Shown here piece after piece: positions 1 through 10,400 of a stretch of 22,927 nucleotides of DNA. The stretch comes from a virus. Under the pieces are notes generated by a model that had not been told where the DNA came from, did not search any database, and saw only the letters and a program-made list of their open reading frames with translations. The stretch covers positions 1-22,927 of the IMG/VR virus record IMGVR_UViG_3300021364_001384. One strand, written 5' to 3'. A program made the position numbers and the translations under genes. Each line of letters opens with the position of its first letter. Position 1 is the stretch's first letter.

Positions 1-2
1 TA

Positions 3-602
3 AATCTACGTGCTGATAGAGATATTAATGTTGAAGCAGGAAGAAACATCAGTATGAAAGCAACAGCAGAATATCAATCTTCAGAAACATTACACGGAGG
101 TGTGAGTGCTTCAGATGCCACTGGTCAAGAAAGCGGTAGAATACAAATAGAAAGTGCTTTCAATACAAACTTATTAGTCGGCGGCAATGGCAAAATTGAT
201 GTTGTCGGTGGAACATTAGATATTAATGTTATTGCTGATACACGTATACAAACACAAGCAAATATGAATATTAAGTCCGGTATTAATTCTTATTTCACAG
301 CAGGAACTAATACAGAAATGAATAGTGGATCTCAACATATTGAATCTGCTCCAACTGCTATACATATGAACGGTCCTTCGGCACAAACTGCTGCTAATGC
401 AGAATCAATTGCTGCATTAATTACACACGATAATATTGTTACTAATGTAGAAGCAGGGTGGAATCCAAAACGATATCAAGAAGGTACATTTACTTCTATT
501 ATGAAACGAATACCAATGCACGAGCCTTGGGCATTACACGAAAACCTAGCACCACAGTTTACTACTCGATCAGACACTGATAGGGAGGTTAGCGGTGAAT
601 AA
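3..602 (+). CDS. gp5: Baseplate hub/central spike protein, gp5-like, C-terminal part (5' end outside window)
   Basis: The frame is open from the left edge, so this is the last 199 residues of a longer protein; the first ATG at 54 is internal. The first visible residues, around DRDINVEAGRN, and later segments such as DINVIADTRI and MNIKSGINSYFTAGTNTEM are short alternating beta repeats, as in the triple beta-helix needle of T4 gp5 and VgrG-type spikes. A segment with IHMNGPSA, then a C-terminal tail with IMKRIPMHEPW and HEN (about nt 501-545), resembles the ends of gp5-like hub proteins of marine T4-like phages as I remember them. The role would be the membrane-puncturing spike at the centre of the baseplate. 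Any lysozyme or OB-fold domain lies upstream and cannot be judged. Position next to gp25 and gp6 supports the call. Family assignment is fairly sure; the gp5 label is less so because only the end is seen. Confidence 0.82.
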   Translation, partial: NLRADRDINVEAGRNISMKATAEYQSSETLHGGVSASDATGQESGRIQIESAFNTNLLVGGNGKIDVVGGTLDINVIADTRIQTQANMNIKSGINSYFTAGTNTEMNSGSQHIESAPTAIHMNGPSAQTAANAESIAALITHDNIVTNVEAGWNPKRYQEGTFTSIMKRIPMHEPWALHENLAPQFTTRSDTDREVSGE

Positions 603-605
603 TAC

Positions 606-611
606 AGGAGG
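606..611 (+). promoter_or_regulatory. Strong Shine-Dalgarno site of gp25
   Basis: AGGAGG lies 9 bases before the ATG at 621, just after the hub gene's TAA (600-602). It is the best match to the anti-SD sequence at any gene start in the window and fixes the gp25 start. Confidence 0.85.
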
Positions 612-620
612 ATCACACTG

Positions 621-1058
621 ATGGCTAGAGTATATAACACTAGACGAATTGCTTCAAATAAAGTATCGTCTGGTGATCAAAATGTAAAATCCTTCACTTA
701 CAAAGGATTTAGCAGTAAAGAAAGTAAAAACGGTTACAAACTGTATGATATAGAACTTGTAAAGCAAGATCTAATCAATCATTTCTATATTCGTAAAGGT
801 GAAAAATTAGAAAATCCTAATTTCGGAACTATTATATGGGATATGATCTTTGAACAGTTCACCGAAGAAGTTAAAAATCTAATAGCAAAAGACGTTGAAG
901 AAGTAATAAACTATGATCCTCGTATTACTGTGAATGAAGTTGCGGTTGACAGCACAGAGCAAGGTATGCGTATTCAAGCAGATATCACATATTTGCCGTT
1001 TAACATCAATGAAAAGATGACTTTTGACTTTGATAGAAATAGTTCAACTATTAACTAA
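621..1058 (+). CDS. gp25: Baseplate wedge subunit gp25 (GPW/gp25 family)
   Basis: The 145-aa product is close to T4 gp25 (132 aa). It has the family pattern: an amphipathic N-terminal stretch leading to YDIELVKQDLINHF (residues 42-55), then RKGEKLENPNFGTIIWDMIFEQ in pieces (G60, P66, FGT 68-70, W73, F77), and the acidic-Pro-Arg core motif as DPRI (residues 99-102), where T4 has EPR. The C-terminus is a short beta region ending in MTFDFDR. gp25-family proteins form the inner wedge core that contacts gp6 and the sheath and starts sheath polymerisation; the same family occurs in type VI secretion and other contractile systems. The gene is flanked by the hub gene 18 bases upstream and gp6 42 bases downstream, the usual company for this family. 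The start is supported by AGGAGG at 606-611. Confidence 0.94.
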   Translation: MARVYNTRRIASNKVSSGDQNVKSFTYKGFSSKESKNGYKLYDIELVKQDLINHFYIRKGEKLENPNFGTIIWDMIFEQFTEEVKNLIAKDVEEVINYDPRITVNEVAVDSTEQGMRIQADITYLPFNINEKMTFDFDRNSSTIN

Positions 1059-1074
1059 GCAGTTTATTATAAAC

Positions 1075-1082
1075 GCTAAATA
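1075..1082 (+). promoter_or_regulatory. Possible weak T4-type late promoter element before gp6
   Basis: GCTAAATA lies in the 42-base gap between gp25 and gp6 and matches 6 of 8 positions of the T4 late consensus TATAAATA. With T4 spacing, transcription would start near 1088, leaving a leader of about 12 bases with the SD-like TAGGAA (1088-1093) at its very 5' end. This is the only gap in the window longer than 30 bases, so it is a reasonable place for a promoter, but the match is imperfect. Confidence 0.3.
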
Positions 1083-1100
1083 TTGCATAGGAACTAGATA

Positions 1101-4100
1101 ATGAGCACCACTGAAAGACAAAACAACTTAATACTTAACGAAGACTGGACTAGGATATATCAGACGTTCAAAAACGCCGATTTTAAGTCCTATGATTTCG
1201 AAAATCTTCGAAGAGTAATTATAACATATCTTAGAGAAAATTATCCTGAAGATTTCAATGATTATATTGAAAGTTCAGAATATCTTGCTCTTATCGATGC
1301 TATTGCTTTTCTAGGCCAAAGTTTATCGTTTAGAATTGATCTTGCTTCAAGAGAAAACTTTATTGAACTAGCAGAACGTAAAGAAAGTGTATTACGTATT
1401 GCACGTATGCTTTCTTACAATGCAAAGCGTAATATTCCTGCTAAAGGGTTGTTAAAATTTACAAGTGTTACAACAACAGAAAATATTGTTGACAGTAACG
1501 GAAGAAATCTAGCACAACAGAATATTCGCTGGAATGATCCAACAAACTCAAATTGGGCAGAACAATTTATTCTTGTATTGAATGCTGCTATGACAAATAA
1601 CGTCGAGTTTGGTAGAAGCCAAGGCAGTGCAAGTATTCAAAGTATTCCTACAGAGCAATATAGATTTAACACTTACTCAACAGATGTTCCTATCTACAGT
1701 TTTTCTAAATCTGTTGCAGGAAGAAGTATGGTGTTTGAGTTATTGAGTACTACATTTAAAAACTCTGAAGAAATTTACGAAGAAGCACCATTTCCTGGAA
1801 ACCAAATGGGATTCGTTTATAGACAGGACGGGCAAGGACCAGCAAGTCCTAATACAGGATTCTACTTTATGTTCAAGCAAGGTTCTTTAGAACTTGCAGA
1901 CTTCACAATTGATGTTCCTACAACAAACGAAAGAGTAAATGTTGAAAGTCAAAATATTAACAATGATGATGTTTGGTTATACCAATTAAACAGCGTAGGT
2001 GCTCAACTACAAGAGTGGACTAAGGTTTCTAGTTTAGTAGGAAACAATATTGCTTATAATAGTGTTTCAGCAAATTTAAGAAATATCTATAGTGTTGCAA
2101 CCAAAGAAAATGATAGAATAGACCTAGTGTTTGCTGACGGTGTCTATGGTAACTTGCCACAAGGGCCATTTAGAGCCTACTATAGAGTTTCAAATGGTTT
2201 GAGTTATAGTATATCTCCAAATGAAATGAAAGGTATTACTATTTCTATTCCGTATATCAACAAGCAAGGCGCACAACATACACTAACTATTGGTCTTGCA
2301 TTACAATATACTGTAAACAGTGCAGCATCTTCAGAAACTTTAGATAGCATTAGAGCAAATGCTCCTGCACAATATTATACACAGAACAGAATGATTACAG
2401 GCGAAGATTATAATCTTGCGCCGTTAACTGCTTCACAGAATATTTTAAAAGTAAAATCAGTAAACAGAACGTCAAGTGGTATTAGTAGAAATTTTGATAT
2501 TATAGATGCAAGTGGAAAATATAGTTCAGTAAATGTATTTGCTGATGACGGATATATCTATAAAGAAGAAGGCGAAAGATATCTTTCATTTAAATTTGAG
2601 AATAGAACAGACATTATTAATTTTATTAAAAATAATGTTGAAAAAGTTTTTACTGACACAGACGTTTACAATTATTATCTTACAAAGTTTGATAAAATTT
2701 TATTCTCTGAACAAAATATTATTTGGACAAGTGTAACCAATGATGTAAATGTAGGTACTGGTTATTTTACTAATACAGTAGATTTAAGTCTACTTAAAGT
2801 AGGAACCTATGCAACTAATAACCTAAAATATCTTGTACCAGGTGCAACAATTAAATTTACACCGCCAGAAGGCCAAGCATTCAAAGACGGAAAACTGGTT
2901 ACTGCTGACAGTACTGATCCTAAGCAGAGAAGTTATATTTGGACAAAGGTAGTCGGTGTTGCAGGCGACGGTACAAATGCAGGCAGAGGAGCTCTTACAT
3001 CAGGATTGGGTCCAGTAACATTTAATGATAATATTCCTAATGGTGCAATTGCAAATAGAATTGTTCCTAAATTTGTATCAGATATTTCAGATAGTATTGA
3101 ATCGCAGATTGTAAACCAGTGTTTTGCTAATTTAAATTTTGGATTGCGTTATGACTTTACAAACGCTAGTTGGAAAATTATTCAAAGCCAAAATGTCAAT
3201 CTAACAAGTTCTTTTAGTTTAGGTAAGTCAGGCGATGTTTCAAGTGAAAATTTAGATGCATCTTGGATTGTTGCTTTTGTAAAAGAAAATGATGAGTACA
3301 TTGTTAGAATTAGAAAACTAGATTATGTATTTGGTAGTATTAAACAGAATAGATTCTATTTCGACAAAAATGAAAAAGCATACAATAACCTAACAGGTAA
3401 ACTAGAAAAAGATACAGTTAAGGTTTTAGGAATCAATACTGATTCTAACGGTATTAATCCTTTAATAAATGATTTTGATTTTGAGATAAGCGATACAATT
3501 CAGTTTGACGATGGTTATGAAAGTACGAACGAAATTAAATTAGCATTTAGCGATGCTGATAGTGATGGAGTAGTAGACAATCCAGAGTCGTTTGAAAATA
3601 TTGTAGGTGAAGATTTAGATTTAAATTATCTATTTTTTGTAGAAGAAACAGATCAATACGGAACAGCGATTTACAATCTTATTCAAGACAGTGATAATAT
3701 ATTGGTATTTCAGAAAGAAAGTCTGGTAAATGTAAACGATTATGAAGACGGTCAATTATTTTATTTTTATGATACTAATGAAAATAGAATAAAGCGTTTA
3801 GACAAAACAACAAACACACTTAGACTAGAAAGTGCATATAAAGCAGTAATAGGAAGAAAAGGTCTTAAGTTCCAATATACTCACGCAGCCAGTGAAGATA
3901 GAAGACTAGATCCTAGTGTAACAAATATTATAGATATCTTTATACTAACAAGAGCATATGATACAACATTTAGAAATGCACTTGCAGCAGGAATTGATTT
4001 ACCAGAAATTCCTAGTAGCGAAGATTTAAGAATTAGTTTTGGTTCTGGATTAAACTCTATCAAAGCAATTAGTGATGAAATAATTTATCATCCTGTACAA

Positions 4101-4496
4101 TATAAAGTATTGTTTGGTAGTAATGCAGATGTAAAACTACAAGCAAAATTTAAAGTTGTTAAAAATCCTCAACTTGCAATTAACGATAATAATTTAAAAG
4201 TAAGAATAGTAAATGCAATTAATACATTTTTTGATATTAACAATTGGGATTTTGGCGATAGATTTTATCTAAGCGAATTAACTACATTTGTAGTAAATTC
4301 TGTTTCACCAGAAATAACAAACTTTACAATTTTACCAAGACAAGAGACACAGGTTTTTGGTAGCCTTTTTGAAATACAAAGTAAGCCAGATGAAATTTTT
4401 GTAAGTGGTGCTACTGTCGATGATATTGAAATAGTTTCGTCTATTACCGCTGCTGAAATCAGAGCTGGTGCAGGTTCAGTAGTGAGTAGTACATAA
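1101..4496 (+). CDS. gp6: Baseplate wedge subunit gp6 (Baseplate_J-like), enlarged
   Basis: The 1131-aa protein has a T4 gp6-like N-terminus: NEDWTRIYQTFKNADFKSYD (residues 14-33), then the helical stretch with LIDAIAFLGQSLSFRIDLASR and ARMLSYNAKRNIPAKG. Baseplate_J signatures follow: FADGVYGNLPQGPF (about 344) and NAPAQYYTQNRMITGEDYN (about 419), the typical aP..y....r.iT.eDy pattern. The C-terminal quarter has NAINTFFDINNWDFGDRFYLSEL, a standard gp6/Baseplate_J ending. gp6 dimers form the continuous ring of the baseplate that holds wedges together and relays the trigger to the sheath. T4 gp6 is 660 aa, so about 450 residues are extra, mostly between residues 440 and 960. This insert contains a canonical EF-hand-type loop, DADSDGVVDNPE (818-829). 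TAGGAA at 1088-1093 serves as the ribosome site. The stop overlaps the next start (TAATG), indicating coupled translation. Confidence 0.93.
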   Translation: MSTTERQNNLILNEDWTRIYQTFKNADFKSYDFENLRRVIITYLRENYPEDFNDYIESSEYLALIDAIAFLGQSLSFRIDLASRENFIELAERKESVLRIARMLSYNAKRNIPAKGLLKFTSVTTTENIVDSNGRNLAQQNIRWNDPTNSNWAEQFILVLNAAMTNNVEFGRSQGSASIQSIPTEQYRFNTYSTDVPIYSFSKSVAGRSMVFELLSTTFKNSEEIYEEAPFPGNQMGFVYRQDGQGPASPNTGFYFMFKQGSLELADFTIDVPTTNERVNVESQNINNDDVWLYQLNSVGAQLQEWTKVSSLVGNNIAYNSVSANLRNIYSVATKENDRIDLVFADGVYGNLPQGPFRAYYRVSNGLSYSISPNEMKGITISIPYINKQGAQHTLTIGLALQYTVNSAASSETLDSIRANAPAQYYTQNRMITGEDYNLAPLTASQNILKVKSVNRTSSGISRNFDIIDASGKYSSVNVFADDGYIYKEEGERYLSFKFENRTDIINFIKNNVEKVFTDTDVYNYYLTKFDKILFSEQNIIWTSVTNDVNVGTGYFTNTVDLSLLKVGTYATNNLKYLVPGATIKFTPPEGQAFKDGKLVTADSTDPKQRSYIWTKVVGVAGDGTNAGRGALTSGLGPVTFNDNIPNGAIANRIVPKFVSDISDSIESQIVNQCFANLNFGLRYDFTNASWKIIQSQNVNLTSSFSLGKSGDVSSENLDASWIVAFVKENDEYIVRIRKLDYVFGSIKQNRFYFDKNEKAYNNLTGKLEKDTVKVLGINTDSNGINPLINDFDFEISDTIQFDDGYESTNEIKLAFSDADSDGVVDNPESFENIVGEDLDLNYLFFVEETDQYGTAIYNLIQDSDNILVFQKESLVNVNDYEDGQLFYFYDTNENRIKRLDKTTNTLRLESAYKAVIGRKGLKFQYTHAASEDRRLDPSVTNIIDIFILTRAYDTTFRNALAAGIDLPEIPSSEDLRISFGSGLNSIKAISDEIIYHPVQYKVLFGSNADVKLQAKFKVVKNPQLAINDNNLKVRIVNAINTFFDINNWDFGDRFYLSELTTFVVNSVSPEITNFTILPRQETQVFGSLFEIQSKPDEIFVSGATVDDIEIVSSITAAEIRAGAGSVVSST

Positions 4497-7400
4497 TGGC
4501 AGATAAGAAAAACTTTCCAAGTAGCGGATTACCTATTAGAAGAAACAGTGACTTTCTTCCAGAAATTTTCCGTACGGATGCAAACAAAAAATTCTTTGCT
4601 GGAGTTTTTGATCCGTTAACACAGCCTGGAGTTGTAGATAAAATTGTAGGCTATTTAGGTAGACGATATGGAAAGACGTATAACAATAATGATACCTATT
4701 TAGATTCAGATGAAACATTAAGAAGTAGATATCAGTTAGAACCTGGTGTTGTTGTTGAAAAAGATCAGAAAATAGAAAAATTTTATGATTATCTAGATCA
4801 AAAAAACATTATTAAGTTTTTTGGTAATGATATTGATAGAGATGATAAAATCTTTTCACAAGAACATTACACTTGGAATCCACCTATTGATTGGGATAAG
4901 TTTTCAAACTATAGAGAATATTTTTGGGTACCATCAGGTCCTCCTAGTGTTACTGTTCAAGGACAAGCAGCCTCTATTACAAGTACATACAAAGTAAGAA
5001 CCGCTGTTGGCAGTTCTTGGATTTTTACTCCTGACGGAGCAACTAATAATCCTAACATTATTTTATATAGAGGACAAACTTACAATTTTGATCTAAACAA
5101 TACAGAAGGTTTTGTAATTAGAACAAATTATGATACAGGCTCGTTAAATTATGATCCTGATAGAACATATTTTCCAGGTGAACTTGCAGTATTCGATGGC
5201 AACCTCTGGAAAGCGAAAGTAGAAGTAAGCCCAGCAGACGGAAGTACAATTACAGAAGAAAGCCAAGACTGGGAACTTATTGACAGCAGTACATCTAATG
5301 TAGCACTACTGTATAATAAAGGTATAACAAATAACGGAACAAAGAAAGGAACTTTAACGTTCGAAGTTCCAATGGATGCTCCTGACTTACTTTATTATCA
5401 ATCAGATGTAGACCCTAACAGAGTAGGACAATTTGTAATTGCAGATATTGATACCAATACATTTTTAGATGTAGAGAAAGATGTTATTGGTAAAAAAACT
5501 TATACAAGTTCAAACAATATAGAATTTACAAATGGACTTGTAGTTGAATTTACAGGAACCACCCTTCCTGAAAAATATCAAGAAGGTACCTGGCTAGTTG
5601 AAGGTGTAGGAAAAGAAATCACACTTACACAATTTAGTGATCTTGTTCCACCGCAGGTAACAATAGACACACCAGAGATATTATTTGATAATGAAGGATT
5701 TGATACGCAACCTTTTGATGATGCAAGTCAGTATCCTGGTGCAAAAGACTATATTACAATTGCGAGAAACAGTAAAGATTCTAATCCCTGGTCTAGATAC
5801 AATCGTTGGTTTCATAGAAGTGTATTAGAATTTGCCTATAATCAAAGAAATTCTAGTTTTGAAGCAACAGAACAAACTAGAGCAAAAAGACCTATTATAG
5901 AATTTCATCCTAATATACAGTTGTACAATCACGGTACAATTGCAAAACAAACTGTAGATTATGTCGATACATTTACTACAGACGTTTTTTCAAATATTGA
6001 AGGAAGTTTAGGTTATAACGTAGATGGCGAATTCTTATTTGAAGGTGCTAGAGTACTTGTAATTGCAGATACTGATGGTTTAGCAAATAATAAAATATAC
6101 GAAGTTAAATTTATAAATCACAACGGTAGAAGACAGATTACATTAGTACAAACTGAAGATTCAGAAAGTTTACTTAACGAGTGTGTTCTAGTAAGACGTG
6201 GTAGAGATAATGCAGGTATTATGTATCATTACAACGGTACAAACTGGGTACCTAGTCAGCCTAAAACGTCAGTTAACCAATCACCTATGTTTGAAATGTT
6301 TGACAAAAACAATAATGCTTTTTCAGACGAGACGACATATCCTGTAAGTACATTTTTTGGAACAAAAATTATAAGTTATACACAAGGCAATGGTCGAATT
6401 GATTCTGAATTAGGGTTTGCACTATCCTATCTTAATATTGATAATGTAGGCGATATACAATTTGATTGGAACCTAGATAAAGATTCATTTACATATGCAG
6501 AAGGTCAAGATACTGTTGTAAAAAATATTAATACCGGATATTTGAAAATTGATGGAAATTTTGATAATGGGTGGACAGCACTAGCCACAGATTATCAAAT
6601 GCCTATGATAGACACATATGTACTAGACGAAGAATCAAATGAAGTTATATTAAACACAGTTGATTGGGGGAAACTTTCTGGTGATGAGAAAATTATATTC
6701 TACACTAACGGTGTAAGAGAAAACGCAAATTATACAAGAACCGGAAATGTATTTGCATTTGAAAAAACATTTGCAAAAAGAGATTCAGTATCAGTAAAAA
6801 TTATTTGTGATTTAGATCCTATTGACGGATACTATGAGATGCCAATAGGCCTAGAGAAAAATCCATTAAACACACCTAATAAAAAATTTACTCTTGGACA
6901 AGCAACTGATCATATTTTAACAAGTTTAGAATTCAGCGATGAATTTAAAGGCACATTACCAGGTGTAAGCAATCTAAGAGATTTAAGTAGTTTTCAACAA
7001 CACGCAAAACGTTTTATAAAGCATAGCGGTATTGCACCTGCGTCTGTTGCACTATTAAATGACAAAAATATTAACATAATTAAATCTTTACAATACGCAA
7101 AAACTGCATACAGTGTTTTTAAAAATAACTTTTTATTAAAAAGTACTGAAGTTGAATTCAATGAAAATATTCCTGATTTTGTAGACGGTATACTAGAAAG
7201 ACTAAACAAAACAAAAAGTATCGACAGCCCATTTGCGGATAGTGATATGGTTGGTACTGGTGCATACAATTCGCTAGATTATACTGTAGAAGATACAGGA
7301 ATTAAGACCTTTGCCTTAAGTGAAAACTTTAATTTAGAAAGTCTAAGCAGACGTGCTGTTTATGTTTATATAAACAATGTACAGTTATTGAATGGCGCCG

Positions 7401-10400
7401 AGTATACCTTTGACAGTAATTTTGGATTTGTTACAATTTCTAAAACACTGGTACAAGGTGATGTAATACAGATTAGAGAATATATTTCAACTAGTTTCTG
7501 TCATATACCTCCTACACCTACAGCATTAGGATTGTATAAAAAGTATACTCCATCTAAATTTATCGATGACACATATAGAGAACCTCAAGAAGTAATTCAA
7601 GGACACGATGGCAGTATTACAATTGCCTATGGAGATTATAGAGATGATCTTATACTTGAATTAGAATATAGAATTTATAATAACATTAAGAACGAATACA
7701 ATAATAAAGTTTTTGATATTGATGCAATTCTAGGCGGGTATTATGGTAACAGTGAATATAATGTAAAAGAAATTTCTGATATTGTAAATCAAGAATTTTT
7801 AAAATGGGTATCAAATACAAATCTAGGTTATGTGCAAAATTCTTATTTTGTAGAAACTGAACCGTTTACATATACCTATAATCAAATGGCTGATCCTACA
7901 GGATCTGAAAACTTACCTGGTTATTGGAGAGGAGTATATAGATACTTCTATGATACAGATAGACCTCATAGATGTCCTTGGGAATGTTTAGGGTTTTCTG
8001 AAAAGCCAACTTGGTGGGAAGAAGAATATGGTCCGGCACCTTATACAAACGGTAACTTAATTCTTTGGGACGATATTAAAGATGGAATTATTAGACACGG
8101 TCCAAGACAAGGAATACACCCCAGATATGCTAGAACAAGCATTACTAAACACTTGCCCGTTGATGCAGACGGTAATTTAGTTGATCCACTTACAAGTGGT
8201 CTTGCAACTAATTTTACATTACAGAATAATAAAGGAAGTTTTCAATTAGGCGATGTAGGCCCTGTCGAATATGCTTGGAAATCTAGCAGTGAATATCCTT
8301 TTGCAATTTGTTCTGCACTTTGTTTAATTAAACCGTTTGATTTTATAATTGAAAATTTTGATAAAAACAAAACAATAAGAAACGCAGTTGATCAAATTGT
8401 AAGTAAAACTACAGACGTCTTTATTACAATTGACGATTTAAAATTACCAGTTGCAGGCAGTGACGAATTACAAAGTGGTTTAGGATTTTATGTAAGTGCA
8501 TATGTAAAATCAAAAGGACAATCAGTACAAGATGCTCAAGACATATTGTCAAATCTAAATGTTAAACTTACATCAAGACTAAGCGGGTTTGTTGATAAAG
8601 ACCAACAAAGATTTTTAACTGACAGTAAAAATCCTAATTCAACAAGCAGTAGTACTTTTATTCCACCTGAAAATTTTGATATTATTTTCAGTGTTGGTAG
8701 CCCAATTGCTAGTCTATCATACAGTGGTGTAATATTAGAAAAAAGTGATAGAGGTTGGATTGTAAATGGTTATAACGATCTCGAACCATACTTTAGATAT
8801 TTTAGTGCAATACCTAACCAAAAAGACCCTACAATAAGTGTAGGAGGTATCAGTGAAACATTTACAGTATGGGAAGAAAATCAAACCTATAATAATGGAT
8901 CTATAGTAGAATATAGAAATGATTATTGGAGAACCAACCAAACACATACAAGTACAACCGAGTTTGATAAAAATCTTTGGAGAAAGTTGCCGGCACTTCC
9001 ATTAGTAAACGCAACTACGGCCCAAAGAAGAAGAAACTTTAATAACACTGTTGTTAGAAAATTAAGTTATGGTGAACAATTAACATCAATCCAAGATGTT
9101 GTAGATTTCTTATTAGGATATCAAGAATATCTAAAATTCCAAGGCTTTGTTTTTGAAAATTATGATCCTAGAAATCAAGTAGTACAAGATTGGATTACAA
9201 GTGCGAAAGAATTTATGTTTTGGAGTAAACATAACTGGGCAGTAGGAAGTTTAATTACACTAAGTCCAGGTGCAGAACGTTTAGAGATAAATGTTCCAGT
9301 TGGCGTTGCAGATAATATTCTTGATAGTTTTTATGACTATAATGTGCTAACAGATAAAGGAACCACAATTGATACAAAAAATATTGATGTATCTCGTGAC
9401 TTCCAAAAATTTGTAATTAATACTACAAATACTACAGAAGGAATTTACTATCTAAAAGTAAATTATGTTCTTAAAGAACACGTTGCTGTTTTTGATGATA
9501 GAACAGTCTTTAATGATGTAATATTTGATAAGCCAACAGGATATAGACAGGAAAGAATAAAATGTCAAGGTTTCCGTACTGTTGATTGGGACGGCGATTA
9601 CACTTCACCTGGTTTCTTGTTTGACAATGTAAAAATTAATGTTTGGCAGCCTTTTAGAAATTATCGATTAGGTGACATTGTTGCATACAGATCAAAAAAT
9701 TATACAAGCAAATATAATCACACAAGTGGTGAAAATTTTGATAATAGAGATTGGACTGTATTAGATAGCACACCTAGTAAACAACTTATACCTAACTACG
9801 ATTATCGTATTAATCAAATAGAAGACTATTTTGATGTTGATACTGATGGACTAGGCAAAAGTCAACGTGACCTTGCAAGGCATACAATAGGTTATCAAAC
9901 TAGACAGTATTTAGAAGCACTTGCAGAAGATCCTACAACACAGTATAAGATCTATCAAGGTTATATCAGAGAAAAAGGATCAAGTAACAGTATCTCTAAA
10001 TTGTTTGATAAAATCAACGGTAGTGGTGAACCTAGTGTTTCTCTAGACGAAGAGTGGGCATTTAGAGTTGGTAAACTTGGCGGCATCGATCAGTCTTATA
10101 ATATAGAATTAAAACTACAAACAGATCAGTTTGTTATAAATCCTCAACCTTTATTACTTACTGATGAAGAAAGAATTAATCCTGACAGATATTATAGAAT
10201 AGGAAAAAGCGGATTTGATTATGCGCCAGTTCCTTTTAGTTATGATGTCAATCCAGTATCATATGAAGCAGTACCAACAAGAACTGCTGGTTATGTAAAA
10301 ATTGGCCAGACACAGTATAATGTAAAAACTAGAAACGATTTATCTAATTTAGATATCGACAGTTTACAAAATAATGACCATATATGGATTACATTTGACG

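Noticed and set aside
1059-1100. A transcription terminator in the gp25-gp6 gap.
   Set aside because: No stable inverted repeat followed by a T run is present in the 42 bases.
3-4496. A type VI secretion or extracellular contractile-injection cluster, suggested by VgrG-like, gp25 and J-like proteins.
   Set aside because: The gp6 N-terminus, marine T4-like fibre motifs, NATAAATA promoter and gene order point to a phage; no ATPase or effector gene is visible.
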